A DNA stretch of 64,000 nucleotides, taken from Gamarada debralockiae. Taxonomy: Eukaryota > Ascomycota > Leotiomycetes > Helotiales > Hyphodiscaceae. Numbering within the stretch: the stretch's first letter is position 1; every line of letters begins with the position of its first letter. The DNA is taken from positions 1-64,000 of the forward strand of contig NXFV01000755.1 of NCBI GenBank assembly GCA_002803225.1, given 5' to 3'. The notes beneath the pieces are model-generated. The model was not told the origin of the DNA. It ran no database searches and saw only the letters and a program-made list of their open reading frames with translations. Both the position numbers and the translations under genes were made by a program. Of this stretch, positions 35,300 through 46,933 are shown in pieces.

Positions 35300-37700
35300 G
35301 TGTTGAGTTACAACGTATAGATTGATACCAATTTTTTCTTTCCGGAGAGTTGTCTGAGAATATTTCCAAAGTCAACGACATGATCAGAAAGAAGGCTTGA
35401 GTGTGGAATCTTGTGACAATAGTCAAATCACATGATTCTTGTCTAGCTCAGGCAGTGCAGCATGAGAAAGGGATGCACGATCGCTTTTAGGCACGTAAAT
35501 GACTTTCGTAGATAATCTGGCTAACGTGTTGTGTTCAACTCTGCGTCTCCAGATGAAGGTCTGCGACTTCTTTCTCCGATTGCCGAAGCTGAAACACTGC
35601 ATAATGCGTAGGAAAACATCTTCTCAACTACATTCTCTCGCTTCTGTTTGCAACAAATACGATTTCCGGAACATTCGGATTTCGAATCTTACGACTGTGA
35701 TCGATTTGAGTTCCGAAACTATGCGGTGGAGAGAGCTTCAATCCAAGCAGTTGCAACACTACGGCAAGGTGAATTGAGGGCAGTTACGGCTTGCATACGG
35801 GCAGTCGTACACCAGCATTTTGTGCTGCTCTCCAGCCAAAGGTCGCCCCAACAGCTGCAGCATGTTAGTCTTTGTTCTGCTCCTGCACATCTGCCTACTC
35901 ACCACATGTTCCAAATATGAGCAGTTCAAGTGGTCTGCTTCTTCCTCCCATATTTGTGCTCAGTGGTAAATGCCAAAACTAGGGGATCTGTCAGAGTTTC
36001 TGTTCAAGATTATTCTAAAGGGCTGCTGGCGTAGGACGCGGGCGTATTCCAGAGGCGTGAAGGCATTTTACAGCTCTCTTCGAATGGAACCATGGATTTA
36101 AGTTCATCACATACAATCACAAGAGGCCGAGACTGCTGCTTAGTAGTGCTCGTAGATAGCATGAAATAGAACGATGCCATCAGGATCTCTGTGGGCTCTT
36201 CCTATCTTGGTTGCTGTGTCAAATCCCTGGGTCAATTCCGCCTAGGAACCCCCGTAGATCAACGAAGTTAATCCGCAGATCATCATGCAATTGCATCGAA
36301 GTTCCAATCTCATATCAAACCCCTAAGCTGCCCGGGACATTGCCACGAGCTTGGTAGTATCCTCAAGGCGTCTCATTACCATATTGGAGGGATCGCCTCA
36401 CCGGATTAGATAACCCCCCACTCCCATCGGAGAACTCCAGTTGCGCAAGCGAAATACGATCCAATACTTTCCCACGCATAAGCTCAACATAGGACATCCG
36501 TCAATCCGATTATCAGTGTCATCCGCCAAAGGACGCCAAGGCTTCAGCCTCACTAAGTCCGAAAGACCCAAAAGTCAGAGATAACAGAAAAGTTGTTGAA
36601 TCCAACATCTCTTGTGGGAATCAGTGTCCCATAGGTAGCTCAGCAATGGAAAAATTTTGGATCCTTGAAATCTGCCATCCATTGAGAAATCCCATACTTT
36701 TCTCACTTTTGATTTGCTTTGCGATCTTTCATCAATCATGGTGTAGACGATTATTACCCTCTGAGACCTTCTACATGCAACCAAGTTGTCGCCGAACAAT
36801 GACTTTATTTTCAGGTAGATAGCATTGATACGCCGACAATCAAGTTGTCTTACCAAGACCTTGTCACAACGTCAACAGCGAGTCCTCTCATTTGAAATAT
36901 GGCACAAACCAGGCCGGTTTTTGATTAAGGCGATGAGGCATCGATTGATAATTACTAATAATCACCAATTATCAATAATAATTATTTATTAATATCAATA
37001 ACTTTAATACTTTACTACTTTTCTTATGAAAATATCTTTTCTTCTTTTCTATTATTTCTTCTAAAAGTATATATATAAACCTATTTCCTTTTCGCCTAAG
37101 ATCGCTGATTGGTAGCCCCTCTAAGATTGTTGATTAGCTATGATTTTTAGTGTCAATTTAAACTACTACTGTAATATCACAACCGATTTATGGCATTAGC
37201 CCACGCAAACGGACATTTCCAGGATGTGACTGCTGAATTGGACTCAGGGGCCCCACTCTCCCAAAATTTGCTTTACATGGGCGACCCATGTGGCTCGGCG
37301 CGGACGCAAGGTAAATGCACATTTTAATCCCCATCGAGTACGTGAGAAACAACCTCAAATGAGCTCAAGTAGATTTCATTCCGGCCAATCATAAATCTGC
37401 TCGCATTCGCATTTCATTGGAATTGTCTCCTTGCTCTGGATTATTAGTCAGGTTACTGGGATATCGTTTGATAATTTCGAATCTCTCGTGGCATGCTTTC
37501 GCAGCCTGGTAATAAGGACAGGGTCAGCGGGAATTGATCTTCGAAGTTGAAGCTCACCAATTTAATCACCCATTCTACTTGCTCTCTGCACCCTACTATC
37601 TTCTCACATTCAGTGCATCATTTCACTCCTTGGTTACTCTTGAAATAAAATTTCAGTACTTTCGCAAATTCCAAGGCCTTATCCAGGCTCCACCATCATC
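35300..37700. other. Long intergenic region with an AT-rich block
   Basis: No supported gene in 2.4 kb. From about 36940 to 37190 the sequence is strongly AT-rich with repeated TAATAATCA and TTATTA words and looks like a decayed insertion. The right end is the promoter of the first Ctr gene. Confidence 0.5.
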
Positions 37701-38360
37701 ATGGATATGTCCATGACTACGTCAATGAGCAGCAACATGGCAACAACCACCACAATGGCAATGGCAATGACCACAACAACATCCTCCATGTCCATGGCCA
37801 CATCCTTCTCCGGCATGTCCTCCGCCTCAATGTCGATGTCGGACATGTCCATGGTATTCTTCACATCTACCGTGACTCCTCTGTTCTCCTCATCCTGGAT
37901 GCCCTCGTCCACCGGCCAGTACGTCGGGACTTGCATTTTCCTCATCGTGCTCGCCTTCATCCAAAGCTGCCTGATTACGCTCAAGAGCAGCCTCGATGCA
38001 GCCATTTCGGTTTCTTTGCGGCCTTGTCAAGCTCAATGTGAAGATGCATTTAAGACAGAAGATGTTAGCAGCAACATTTTGACGAGGGTTAGAGCTAATC
38101 GTCCTTGGAGTATTGCTATTGATGGTCGCAGAGCGGCTTTGGCTGCTGTGATTGGTGGTATGGGTTATCTGCTGTCAGTATTATCCTTTTCCTTCACATC
38201 GTCTCAAATTGTGGAAAGAAGGATTACAGGGAGGCTCACGAAGAGCACTAGAATGATCGCAGTAATGACCATGAATGTGGGATACTTCCTCTCGGTTGTA
38301 GGGGGGATTTTCCTAGGAACGTTTGTCACTGGAAGATTTGCCGGCGGGTCGGACTATTGA
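37701..38360 (+). CDS. Ctr-family copper transporter 1
   Basis: Ctr proteins form trimers that bring Cu(I) into the cytosol. Exons are 37701-38173 and 38252-38360, giving 193 residues. The N-terminus is a methionine-rich copper-binding region (MDMSMTTSMSSNM, then MAMAM, SMSMSDMSM). TM1 follows (YVGTCIFLIVLAFIQSC). Splicing out the 78-nt GTCAGT...CACTAG intron joins GGMGYLL to MIAVMTMNVGYFLS, creating the expected MxxxM motif in TM2, and TM3 contains GIFLG (GxxxG). The intron length is a multiple of three with no stop, so a retained-intron product with 26 extra residues remains open. It is the leftmost member of the metal cluster and lies convergent with the first reductase. Confidence 0.9.
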   Translation: MDMSMTTSMSSNMATTTTMAMAMTTTTSSMSMATSFSGMSSASMSMSDMSMVFFTSTVTPLFSSSWMPSSTGQYVGTCIFLIVLAFIQSCLITLKSSLDAAISVSLRPCQAQCEDAFKTEDVSSNILTRVRANRPWSIAIDGRRAALAAVIGGMGYLLSVLSFSFTSSQIVERRITGRLTKSTRMIAVMTMNVGYFLSVVGGIFLGTFVTGRFAGGSDY

Positions 38361-38804
38361 GGGGAGAGGGCGACGGACATGGACAAGGGGGAAAGTGCTG
38401 TGGTTGCAAATCCTTCTATACTTTCGAGGCTCATTATTTTTTAGATGCTTTTTGGAAGATTATTTTAGGATTTGAGTAATGTAAAGTGGAATTTGTGCTC
38501 TGTCTGTAATTATAATACTCTGAGAATTTCGCGACCCTAAGTTGTGATGTACTTGAGTTGCTCGGGAGTTTGTTTAGTGTCGTTGAAAACAACACAAAGC
38601 TGTACGAACTTCTTAAGTCTTCGTCAAATTCTCATGTTACATTGGGGGACGACTGGAGATTGAATTACATTTTGCAAAGGTGAGCAGGAAAGAAAATATC
38701 GGTCGATACGCTAGTAGGCATCTGAAAAATTCAGGTATATAAGTATAATTAACGCGTTAAATCCTTACTTTGCCCCTCCTGTGCCTGTAAAGATGACTTC
38801 CTCT
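38361..38804. other. Intergenic region between convergent Ctr and reductase genes
   Basis: Shared 3' region. No coding frame or repeat recognised. Confidence 0.5.
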
Positions 38805-40938
38805 TCACCAGCTATAAAATACTTAATTTAAATCCAGACATCAGAGGGTTAAAGTTAGGGATGAAGACTCACGAGAAAACCTCCGAATGTAAGTAAACCT
38901 CCTTTGCGCCTGGTTTCGACTTCAGAATTCTTAACTGAGCAGCTGCCGCCTCATTCTGTACCTCGTATAACATTGTTGCAGGCCCACACACTGCTATGCC
39001 TACTGACACGTCGCGTTCTAACGTTGCAGACTGCACAGCGCTCCGGAGATCCGGTCGGCCTGCTGAAGCCTTGATTAGTGTCGAGGATGAGAGTTCTGAC
39101 CCGGGTGATGCTGAAGACTTGGCCTCATTTTGCTCCTCTATGGCCAATGAGCTCATCCTAGTGCTTGGATCAGTCGTGTTCTCCGTAGTGCCGGTTATGT
39201 AGACACTGATCTTCAACTTATCGGCTTCTGCAGACTGCTCTGGAAATTCTTTCATGACTTCGTTGATCATTTCGGTGTACCATTCGAGAAACTGCGAGTC
39301 TCGCGTTGCGATGATAACCTCCATTTTCTTGTCTTGACCGCCCCTCCTCCTGCTGCAATAGCGAAGCCATGTCGTGATGAAAGGAAGGGTAAATCCTGCA
39401 CCACCTCCTCCAGCAATGACGAGGCTGCGATCAAACTGGTGGAGAGGCCTTCCTTTTATGCCTCCGTACGGGCCATCCAACATGACAGGAACAGAGACAT
39501 TCGGGTGTTGTTTCGCGAGGCTTGCAAGCCTGGCTGTAGTCCCTCCCCGGGGAGTGATAAGGAACACCAGTTTCGATGGTTCCGAGAGAAGCATCGAACC
39601 TGGAAGAGAGCAAATTGTGAAGGGATGGGAAGTGAAAGAGTGGAGACCCAGAGTCAGGAAACGGAGGAACATGTGCTGGTCTGCTGTCCAGGGCAGAGTG
39701 GTCGAGATGGTGATTTTGAGAGTTTTGTTGGATACCATTAATAATTGGGCGCGATGCACAAAACCGTATTCAAAATAAGTGCGGAGTTGAGAGTAGAGGA
39801 ATGACAGTATCCAGAGAACCCCGGTCGCAATAAAGTAGTCCCTATTTTGGACAAGTATTAGAAAAAAATAATATAAACCGGAAGATTTTTCCTACCAAGA
39901 TGTGAGACGGAAATCGCAATGGATAAAAAAGAAAACCAAAAATACAATAGCCACAATGTAATGGGTCGATTTGAAAAACTCATAAAAGCGATTTCTGTAT
40001 TGTTAGTAAGCCTATCGAAAATTGTTGAAGGGATTCTTACCGAATCACAGGAATTGACATGAACGTTAAGTAAGCCTGGGCAATAATAGTGACTACGCCA
40101 GTCCAGTAGACCACACTGGTTCTCCATTGAAGCGTCATATCACCCTTCCATATATGGAATATAATAAAAGGAAATGTATGAACAAGACCTAGCACCATCA
40201 TTGCCCAGCCGACCCAATTGTGGAAGACAATCAGTTTCTCGTGTGAAACGCCTATCAATGAGGCAATTATGTTTGATTTGGTGCCGAGAACACTTGATGC
40301 ACGTTAGAGGAGTATGCAAATCAAGGGAAGACTTTACATGATAAATGGAAGACAAGCTAAAGCCATCCATCCTGTCCGGGTTGCAATAGGAGGGGAGCTA
40401 CCAAAGCTCAACTTCGTGGTATTTGGCCAGTAATATGGCTGAGGTCCAAGAGTCATGCCTAATAACACCAGCAGGTCTCAGTTGCTTACGTCTTTAAAAG
40501 CTCTAGGCCGGTTTCTTACCTAGGAAAAAGACAGCTCCAGCTATTCCGATCAAAAGAACTCCAATTGATTGTGAACGCCAACGAAGTTGCTTGATCTCAA
40601 ACCCCCGATATGAAAGATATCGACAAGCGCTGGCTGCATTTCGCCATATTTTGCTCCGAGACAGCCACGAGGGACAGAATGTTGCGATTAGATGAGCAAT
40701 TGTAAATAAAACAATGACAGCAATGAAGAAGTAGAGAGTGTTCAGGCCATAGATGTGGTCGGCTTGGTACCTAGACAATTCATTAATTCCGAGTTCCAGT
40801 GGCAAAGATCCTGAAGATTAGAACTTACCAGTATCGCCAATGTCCTCTGCGGTAAGCACACTGGGCCGTGGTCAACTTACAAGTGTCCGCCCTAGAGGAA
40901 TGGAGCATAACCGGCTGGTCCAACCATGGAACTCCCAT
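38805..40938 (-). CDS. Ferric/cupric reductase transmembrane component 1 (FRE family)
   Basis: FRE proteins are plasma-membrane flavocytochromes that reduce Fe(III) and Cu(II) outside the cell with cytosolic NADPH. Seven coding exons: 40829-40938, 40520-40770, 40338-40458, 40292-40041, 39994-39896, 38873-39841, 38805-38811; 602 residues. The start gives MGVPWLDQPVMLHSSRADTC and the lumenal QCAYRRGHWRYWYQADH. Haem-binding histidines are in SHEKLIVFHNW, GLVHTFPFIIFH and HYIVAIVFLVFFFIHCD. The FAD motif is HPFTICSLP, the NADPH motifs GGGGAGFTLPF and CGPATM. The coding part of the last exon is only 7 nt and supplies the typical C-terminal Trp and stop (EVFSW). Neighbours are a Ctr gene and a PLP-rhodanese gene. 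Confidence 0.95.
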
Positions 40939-41990
40939 TTTGCAGTCCTTTGTCTTTCTTGCTTTGGGATAATTGGAAGGAATATAGAGAAGCAAGAAGC
41001 CCCACGTAATGCAGCAGCTATCCAGGCATGCAAAGCAAACTCATAAGTGTCCAGGAAAACAGGGCCGGTAAGAAACGTAGACGCAGCATGTTTGCTTATG
41101 CGGTTCTCCCCTGTGGTTAGAAAAGTGGAAATTTTGCACGAAATTGCGGGTTATTGCTACATACAGGAAGGGCCCCGGCATTTAATAGAGCAGAATTGAG
41201 AGTTATTGAGCTTGTTTTTACAACAAGCAGATTTGCGCTGGTTTTTTACTCTTGGCGGAACCCACCTTGCCCCATAACACAGGCTCGGAGTTAATCACGG
41301 TAGTATGGGCGGCCATTTCCCCTAGACAAGCCCGACTACAACTGACAGAATTACACATCACGGACCATGAAGGTGGGTCATTAAAGCACCAGTGAGGTCG
41401 AGTATATGCAGGGTTGCATCTCCGGCATGGGCTGATCGTACTGTGTGTACATGCGCCGGAAAGCTGCAGGGGTTGGGGTGGCCTAGTGATTTCGGAATGG
41501 GCCCACAAGTTCGAAACTCCGTGAGTTAACCTTGTTGTAAATGTACAATAAGGGCTTAACTCGGAGGATGGCATCTGTCTGACCTTATTTTGACTAGTAG
41601 GTAACAGTCAGCCTAAAACCTATTATGAAGTAGACGGCCCGGTGATAACGCCCGCGCACCAACACGGAGCAGGCTCATATTGAATCCAGAATTTAGAACA
41701 GAAATCACAAGAGGCTTACAACGCTACTTGCTGAATTGAGTTGACGAAAAAGGTAACCGGAGATATGTTATTGAATATTGACAGACAATGAGAGGGAGCG
41801 GCTTGGATAGGATTTGATTCAAGAATGCTTTTGCAGATTGAATCCTTCTTCAAAAAAATCTTGATTTCATGTTCTTCAAACAAATTTGTTGTCAGATATA
41901 TACGCTGATACTGCAGGACACCATTTGAAGGCTGAAATGGGCTTCATTTTGGAATGGATAATCTACTAAACAGGTTGCTCTCGCGCCGAA
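40939..41990. other. Promoter of reductase 1 and 3' region of the PLP-rhodanese gene
   Basis: A minus-strand frame at 41218-41574 has no family features and probably is chance. I see no exact Mac1-type box here; TTTGCGCT at about 41231 is a near match only. Confidence 0.5.
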
Positions 41991-43932
41991 CTAACATACT
42001 CCCATTTTACCGTCAGAATAAACTCCATTTTGTTGCGATATCTTCTCTGTGAGAGACCGACACCCTCCTCTGATACTCTCAGCCTTCACGCCTTTTGCAC
42101 GAAGAACACTCGTGGCTACCCTTGATGTGTCACCATTATAGCACAGCACCAGCACCCGACGACTATCACAAACTTCTTCGTCACAGCCGCATTTTGGTAT
42201 TTGCTCGCTGAATAATCGCTCAAGTTCCTGCCACTGCTTTTCCAACACTTTCGGGTTAAAGGAGGGGCTTTCGGTCTCTGAGTCCAGAGTTTTCAGTGGG
42301 TAATGGATTGCGCCAGGGAGGTGGCCGCAGAGAAAATCCTTTTCAGTGCGGAAATCCAAGACTGCTGTGTGATTTTTGAGCCTTATATGTTCATAAACTG
42401 GTGTATGCTGGCTTCCAATCTCTTGTCTGGAGACTGAATACCACCAGTCTTCAACCGGTTCATAGAAAGATTTCAGGGCAACCAAGGAATCTAGCTCCCA
42501 CGCCTCATCGTATCGGTAGAGATCTACTCTTGTCAAATCCTAAGCTTGATCAGCTTGAGGGATCTAAGAAATGCGAGGTGAGTTCCGATGTACCTCATTC
42601 TTAATATTTTTGAAGTGTTCTGGGGCCAGTTTTGCAAAGTAATCCGTTATGTACTGATAAGGAAGGTCGCAGCAGAGGAAGACACAATGAATTTGGCCAT
42701 CGGAAGCAAAGCTCGAGAGTGTACCTCCTTGTTTGTGCCGCCGAATACTTTGAAATAACCCTTCCTTTCTAAGTAGGTGTGTCCCGCAGGTATATTAAGG
42801 AGTCATACCTTGAAGATTGAAGCCGGAAGAAGGCCCGCAAATCAAACCATTCCGGCAGAGTTGGAGAGACAGGGCGTACGAGTCCATCGAACCAACTTCT
42901 TCAATCTCATCTACCACCTCCTTCCAGGGAAACTCTACAGGAGCCAGCAGGGCAAGCGAACGAGGGCCGGGGACTCGATCTCCTGGTGCCGTACATACTC
43001 TGGAGCCATTAGCAATCTTTTCGCCTAAAGTACGCAAGACTCCGAATTACTAACCCAACGATTCTAACGGACGGCTTTTGCTGTTTGAAGTAACTTCCTA
43101 TACCCGTCAAAGTTCCTAAAATCCTGTATCAGAATGATTGAATTTTTTCCGTGAAAAATTCACTTTACCAGATGTTCCCATGCCCGCGCATACAAAATTG
43201 ATCTCCGGGAGTTGTTTATGAATCTGCCGCCCAGTCCATCGAACGTGCGCCTTCCAATTCTATTTAGACAATTAGCATTGCTCCTCTTTGCAGTTTGGCG
43301 ATTTTACATTCTCATTTTCATACTGATTCGGGTTGGCAATCGTGTTGCTCAGCTTTGCTTCTCGCCGTGCGCTCTGAATACCCCCCCGCCCATCCCGAGG
43401 TTCTGGTTGAGACGGCCCTCCGAACAATGTTCTTTAAATTAATTGTTAATATCATTTCGGCAGTCATTCGTCGGAGGTCTTACATGTCGAGGCCAAAAAA
43501 TTGCATTAATTTGAGCTTGGCATCGGTTGTCTTGTTGCTCAAGTAGGCTCGAGTGTCTGAAATTCCGTGATATATTTGTGCTATCATTGCCATAGAGATC
43601 ACCGTGGACCCGGAACTGTATTCAATTATGGTTTCTGTCGTTTTGGGAATGGCAGTGTTGGAAAGCATATTCAGCGCTATGGGATAATCAGAAGCTATTC
43701 CGAATAAATGTGACAGACAAGTTATAGAAGGTATTTTACCAGGCAATGCCTTCACATTATTTGCTGGATGCATCGACATCATCTTGGCGTAAATCCGAAC
43801 TCCATCTTCTAAGTATGGATTTAGGTGTGCTGGTAATTCCACTAAAGGAAGAAGCGGCTGGTGGTCAGGAGAGAAGTAGTCTTTCAGAGAATTGGGACCG
43901 AAGTAGACATTCAAGGGATTAGACTCGGTCAT
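41991..43932 (-). CDS. PLP-dependent cysteine-synthase-like enzyme fused to rhodanese
   Basis: Eight exons: 43740-43932, 43484-43694, 43308-43431, 43169-43259, 43055-43115, 42809-42999, 42594-42760, 41991-42539; 528 residues. Residues 1-340 are a fold-type II PLP domain: the Schiff-base lysine is K61 in MHPANNVKALPA, the substrate loop is SSGST at 91-95, and the phosphate loop is GMGTSGTLTG. LFGGPSQPEP and CTAPGDRVPGPRS are conserved in this fungal subfamily. The last 180 residues are a rhodanese domain with active-site CYNGDTSR (Cys near 479). A beta-replacement or desulfhydrase activity feeding persulfide to the rhodanese is plausible but inferred. It is divergent from the MFS gene and lies between metalloreductase genes. 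Confidence 0.9.
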
Positions 43933-44354
43933 CTTGAGTGGTAATTTTTACTCTGCTCTCTTCTAGATTCTATGAAGTGCCTCCTGGAAGCATATAATAC
44001 TTTTAATTCTCAACAGCATGGCAAGCGTGAGAAGCATCAAGCTCCGCCGCGGGGAGAACTCCGCAGGGGCCCCTGGTTTTCTACCCATGCTGTGTATCGG
44101 CAAAGAGTACCAGAACCGGTACCTAATATAACGTCATATGAGGTGTTTTGAGGGCATTTAAATTAATTTGCTCGAATTTTAGTTGCATCAAAAGCTTCCT
44201 TGCGGCGGCCAACAGGAGGCGAACCTGGTGTGGAGCAGATGGCTCGAGATCTAGGCATGCCGATTCCACCGCGCATGTAAGAAAATGTTTTCCGTTAAAT
44301 GGAAAAAGTCTACTATCAACTTCAACCTAGGATTTGGAATAGGCATTCTTCCTC
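43933..44354. promoter_or_regulatory. Divergent promoter of PLP-rhodanese and MFS genes
   Basis: The 422-bp divergent region would allow joint control of both genes. It contains TTTGCTCG at 44167-44174, which fits the yeast Mac1 copper-box consensus TTTGC(T/G)C(A/G). The match is short and could be chance. Confidence 0.4.
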
Positions 44355-46716
44355 ATGATGGGATCAGAACAGAAAATTTTCTCAGAGTTGACAACTTCAA
44401 CATCAAATCAAGAAGAATCAGATGGCGTATTTCCCCAAGAGACTGCCTTTGCCTTTGAAGAACAGACGAACTACGTCCCCGTCAAAGCCATCATCACCGT
44501 AAGTCTCAGCACACTACAGCAAATCATGATGATTTTCAATATTGCTGAGACTCCGTAGATATTCTTAGCATGTTCTACTGTTGATCTCCTGGCACTTATG
44601 GATCAAACGACGTTGGCCTCAAGTTTGGATATAGTAACTCGTGCGCTGAATGCCAGCGGCGAAAGTGCTTGGATTGCGGGAGGATATTTCATGTATGTGG
44701 TTCTATTTTTCTTACCACAGCAAAAGGAGTAGCGACTGACAAGACAAAAGAACCTCAACTTCCTTTCAACTCTTGTATGGTAGGCTATCAGATATCTGGT
44801 CTCGTAAAGTGATCCTTCTGGTGGGCCTTGCAATCTTCTTTCTGGGATCGCTTGCGTCTTCGCTTGCCCAATCACCCATTCAACTCATTGTGTTTCGTGC
44901 TTTCACTGGGATAGGTGGCGGTGGGCTCATGACAGTCGCGCAAATGATTGTTAGCGACGTTGTTCCTCTGAAAGAAAGAGGGAAGTACCAGGGAATCTTG
45001 GTAGGTTCCTTAAATCTTTACATATATAAGGTATCATCTAGCTGACTTGGACTTCTAGGGTTCTGTAGTGGCCATCGCTAATGGCGTTGGTCCGGTAATT
45101 GGAGGAGCGCTGGCCTCCAAGTCTGTAAACTCCTGGTAGGAATCGAAATGTCACAAATTTTCAAACCGCTTACTCAAATCGAGAAGGAGGTGGATATTCC
45201 GCCTTAATATGCCTCTGACAATTCTCACAACGTTTTGTGTGGTATTTTTCATGCCTTTGAAAAAAGTCGGAGGCGATTGGAAAGTGTATGAGCCCTGAAT
45301 CATACGTAAACTTTTGCCTACGCAGCTAACGAGATCAGCAAATTGAAAGCAATCGATTTTTTTGGGATAGTTCTCGCGCTTGCAGGAACTGTAACACTTA
45401 TGGTGCGTATAAGGTTTAATCTGGAGACAAATCGTTACTTATAGCACTTAGCTAGGACTTACTTGGGCAGGTGGCCAGTACCCCTGGAGTGCCCCCCAAG
45501 CGATTGCTAGCCTAGCTGTTGGAATCGCCGTAACAATGTCTTTCTTTGCTTGGCAATGGCGTGGTACATCGGTACCACTAGTTCCTCGTAAAATCCCCAT
45601 GACAAACATGTATCTATTGTCCTTCAGCTAATAATGTTTAGTCTATATCTTCAAGAGCAAGATAGTTGTTGGAGCATGTATTACTATGTTTATCAATGGA
45701 TGGAACTTTCTGGTCCAGATCTATTACATTCCGACATTTTATCAGCTAGTATATGGTTACTCGGCAGTTAAGTCTGGAGCCATGCTCTTGGCAATCACTT
45801 TGACTCAAAGTTCGTCTCCCCTTCCCTTCCCTTTCTGTAAATAAATCTGGGGGTCCCTAGAATTTTAGATCGCTGACTGTAGTAGCCTTGTTCAGTACAT
45901 TGTCTGGTCTTGTGGTACACTGGTTAGGCCGCTACAGAGTAAGTTAAAAGAGGCCCCATGAAGTGAAAATGGCACTAATATTTGGGTAAGGAGAGCATTA
46001 TCTTAGGGTGGGTTGCCTGGGCCGTAGGCCTTGGTCTGTTCTCGACCCTTTCTGAACATTCAGACCTTGCCAAGATGATTGGATATGCTGTCCTTACAGG
46101 CTTTGGCGTCGGCCAGACGCTGCAACCGTAAGATTGATTTCTTAAATTGAATAAGAGACATGTAGCTAATACCGATAAATCCCCAGCTCACTGATAGCCA
46201 TACAGGCCGGCGTGGACAGAAAAAATATGGCAATCGTCACATCCTTCCGCAAGTAAGCTTCCACTAGCTATTTGGCTTCTAAATTGATGCTGACTAAGCC
46301 CAACTTTGCAGCTTCATCCGGAATTTTGGTGGTTGTCTTGGTCTGGCGATATCAGGAACAATTATGTACCCGATACCATCCCTGAATGTTTTGAAGCTCT
46401 TGTTTCTGACTCTCATAGAAATAACGTATTTCATACTGCTCTGGCGCCATTTGGCCTTACCAGAGCCAATATTTTGCGTATGATGAACGACCCACAAACC
46501 TTTCTTTCAAGCCTAGATGAGGACAAAAGGGACGCCATACAAACTGCAGCAAGTTTAGCATATAGACGGGGCTTTAGGATTGTCTTTCTCGTATGCGCGG
46601 CATTAGCAGCCTTTGCAGTGCTCGTTGCCGTTCTGCTAATGCCACAAGTTGAGCTTGCAAGGAAGGATGATGAAAAGCTGAAGCAAGAGGGACTCAAGAC
46701 CGTCGGAAAGGCGTGA
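44355..46716 (+). CDS. DHA2-type MFS transporter (14 TM)
   Basis: A proton-driven exporter or siderophore/toxin-type pump of the plasma or organelle membrane. Thirteen exons: 44355-44498, 44559-44692, 44751-45000, 45059-45135, 45187-45285, 45339-45402, 45452-45587, 45642-45809, 45886-45938, 45991-46127, 46187-46252, 46312-46365, 46419-46716; every junction keeps frame and the product is 559 residues. Motif A is GRLSDIWSRK, motif B is RAFTGIGGGGLMTVAQMIVSD, motif C is GPVIGGALAS, and the conserved INGWNFLVQIYYIPTFYQL of fungal DHA2 pumps is present. Two adjacent ATGs are possible (44355, 44358). It is divergent from the PLP-rhodanese gene, which suggests export of that enzyme's pathway product, but this is inference. 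Confidence 0.92.
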
Positions 46717-46933
46717 GAAGGCATTTCTATCCGCTCACTGCCTGCGAGCAATGCGGTGCTGATGATGCAGACGAGGAGGAATTTGTATTGGCTGAGCCAG
46801 ATGGTATTTGTTTCTGTTTTAGAACTCATACATGAAACTGTTTAGCACTCTCATTTCCGATGTGCCTTGAAATATTAAGTTAATCTGTTCCCTATAATCC
46901 ATGATCACAATCCTTTTTCCATACCGTCCGCCT

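Noticed and set aside
41218..41574. 118-codon minus-strand frame with several cysteines between reductase 1 and the PLP gene
   Set aside because: Composition is that of chance translation, with no signal peptide and no conserved spacing.
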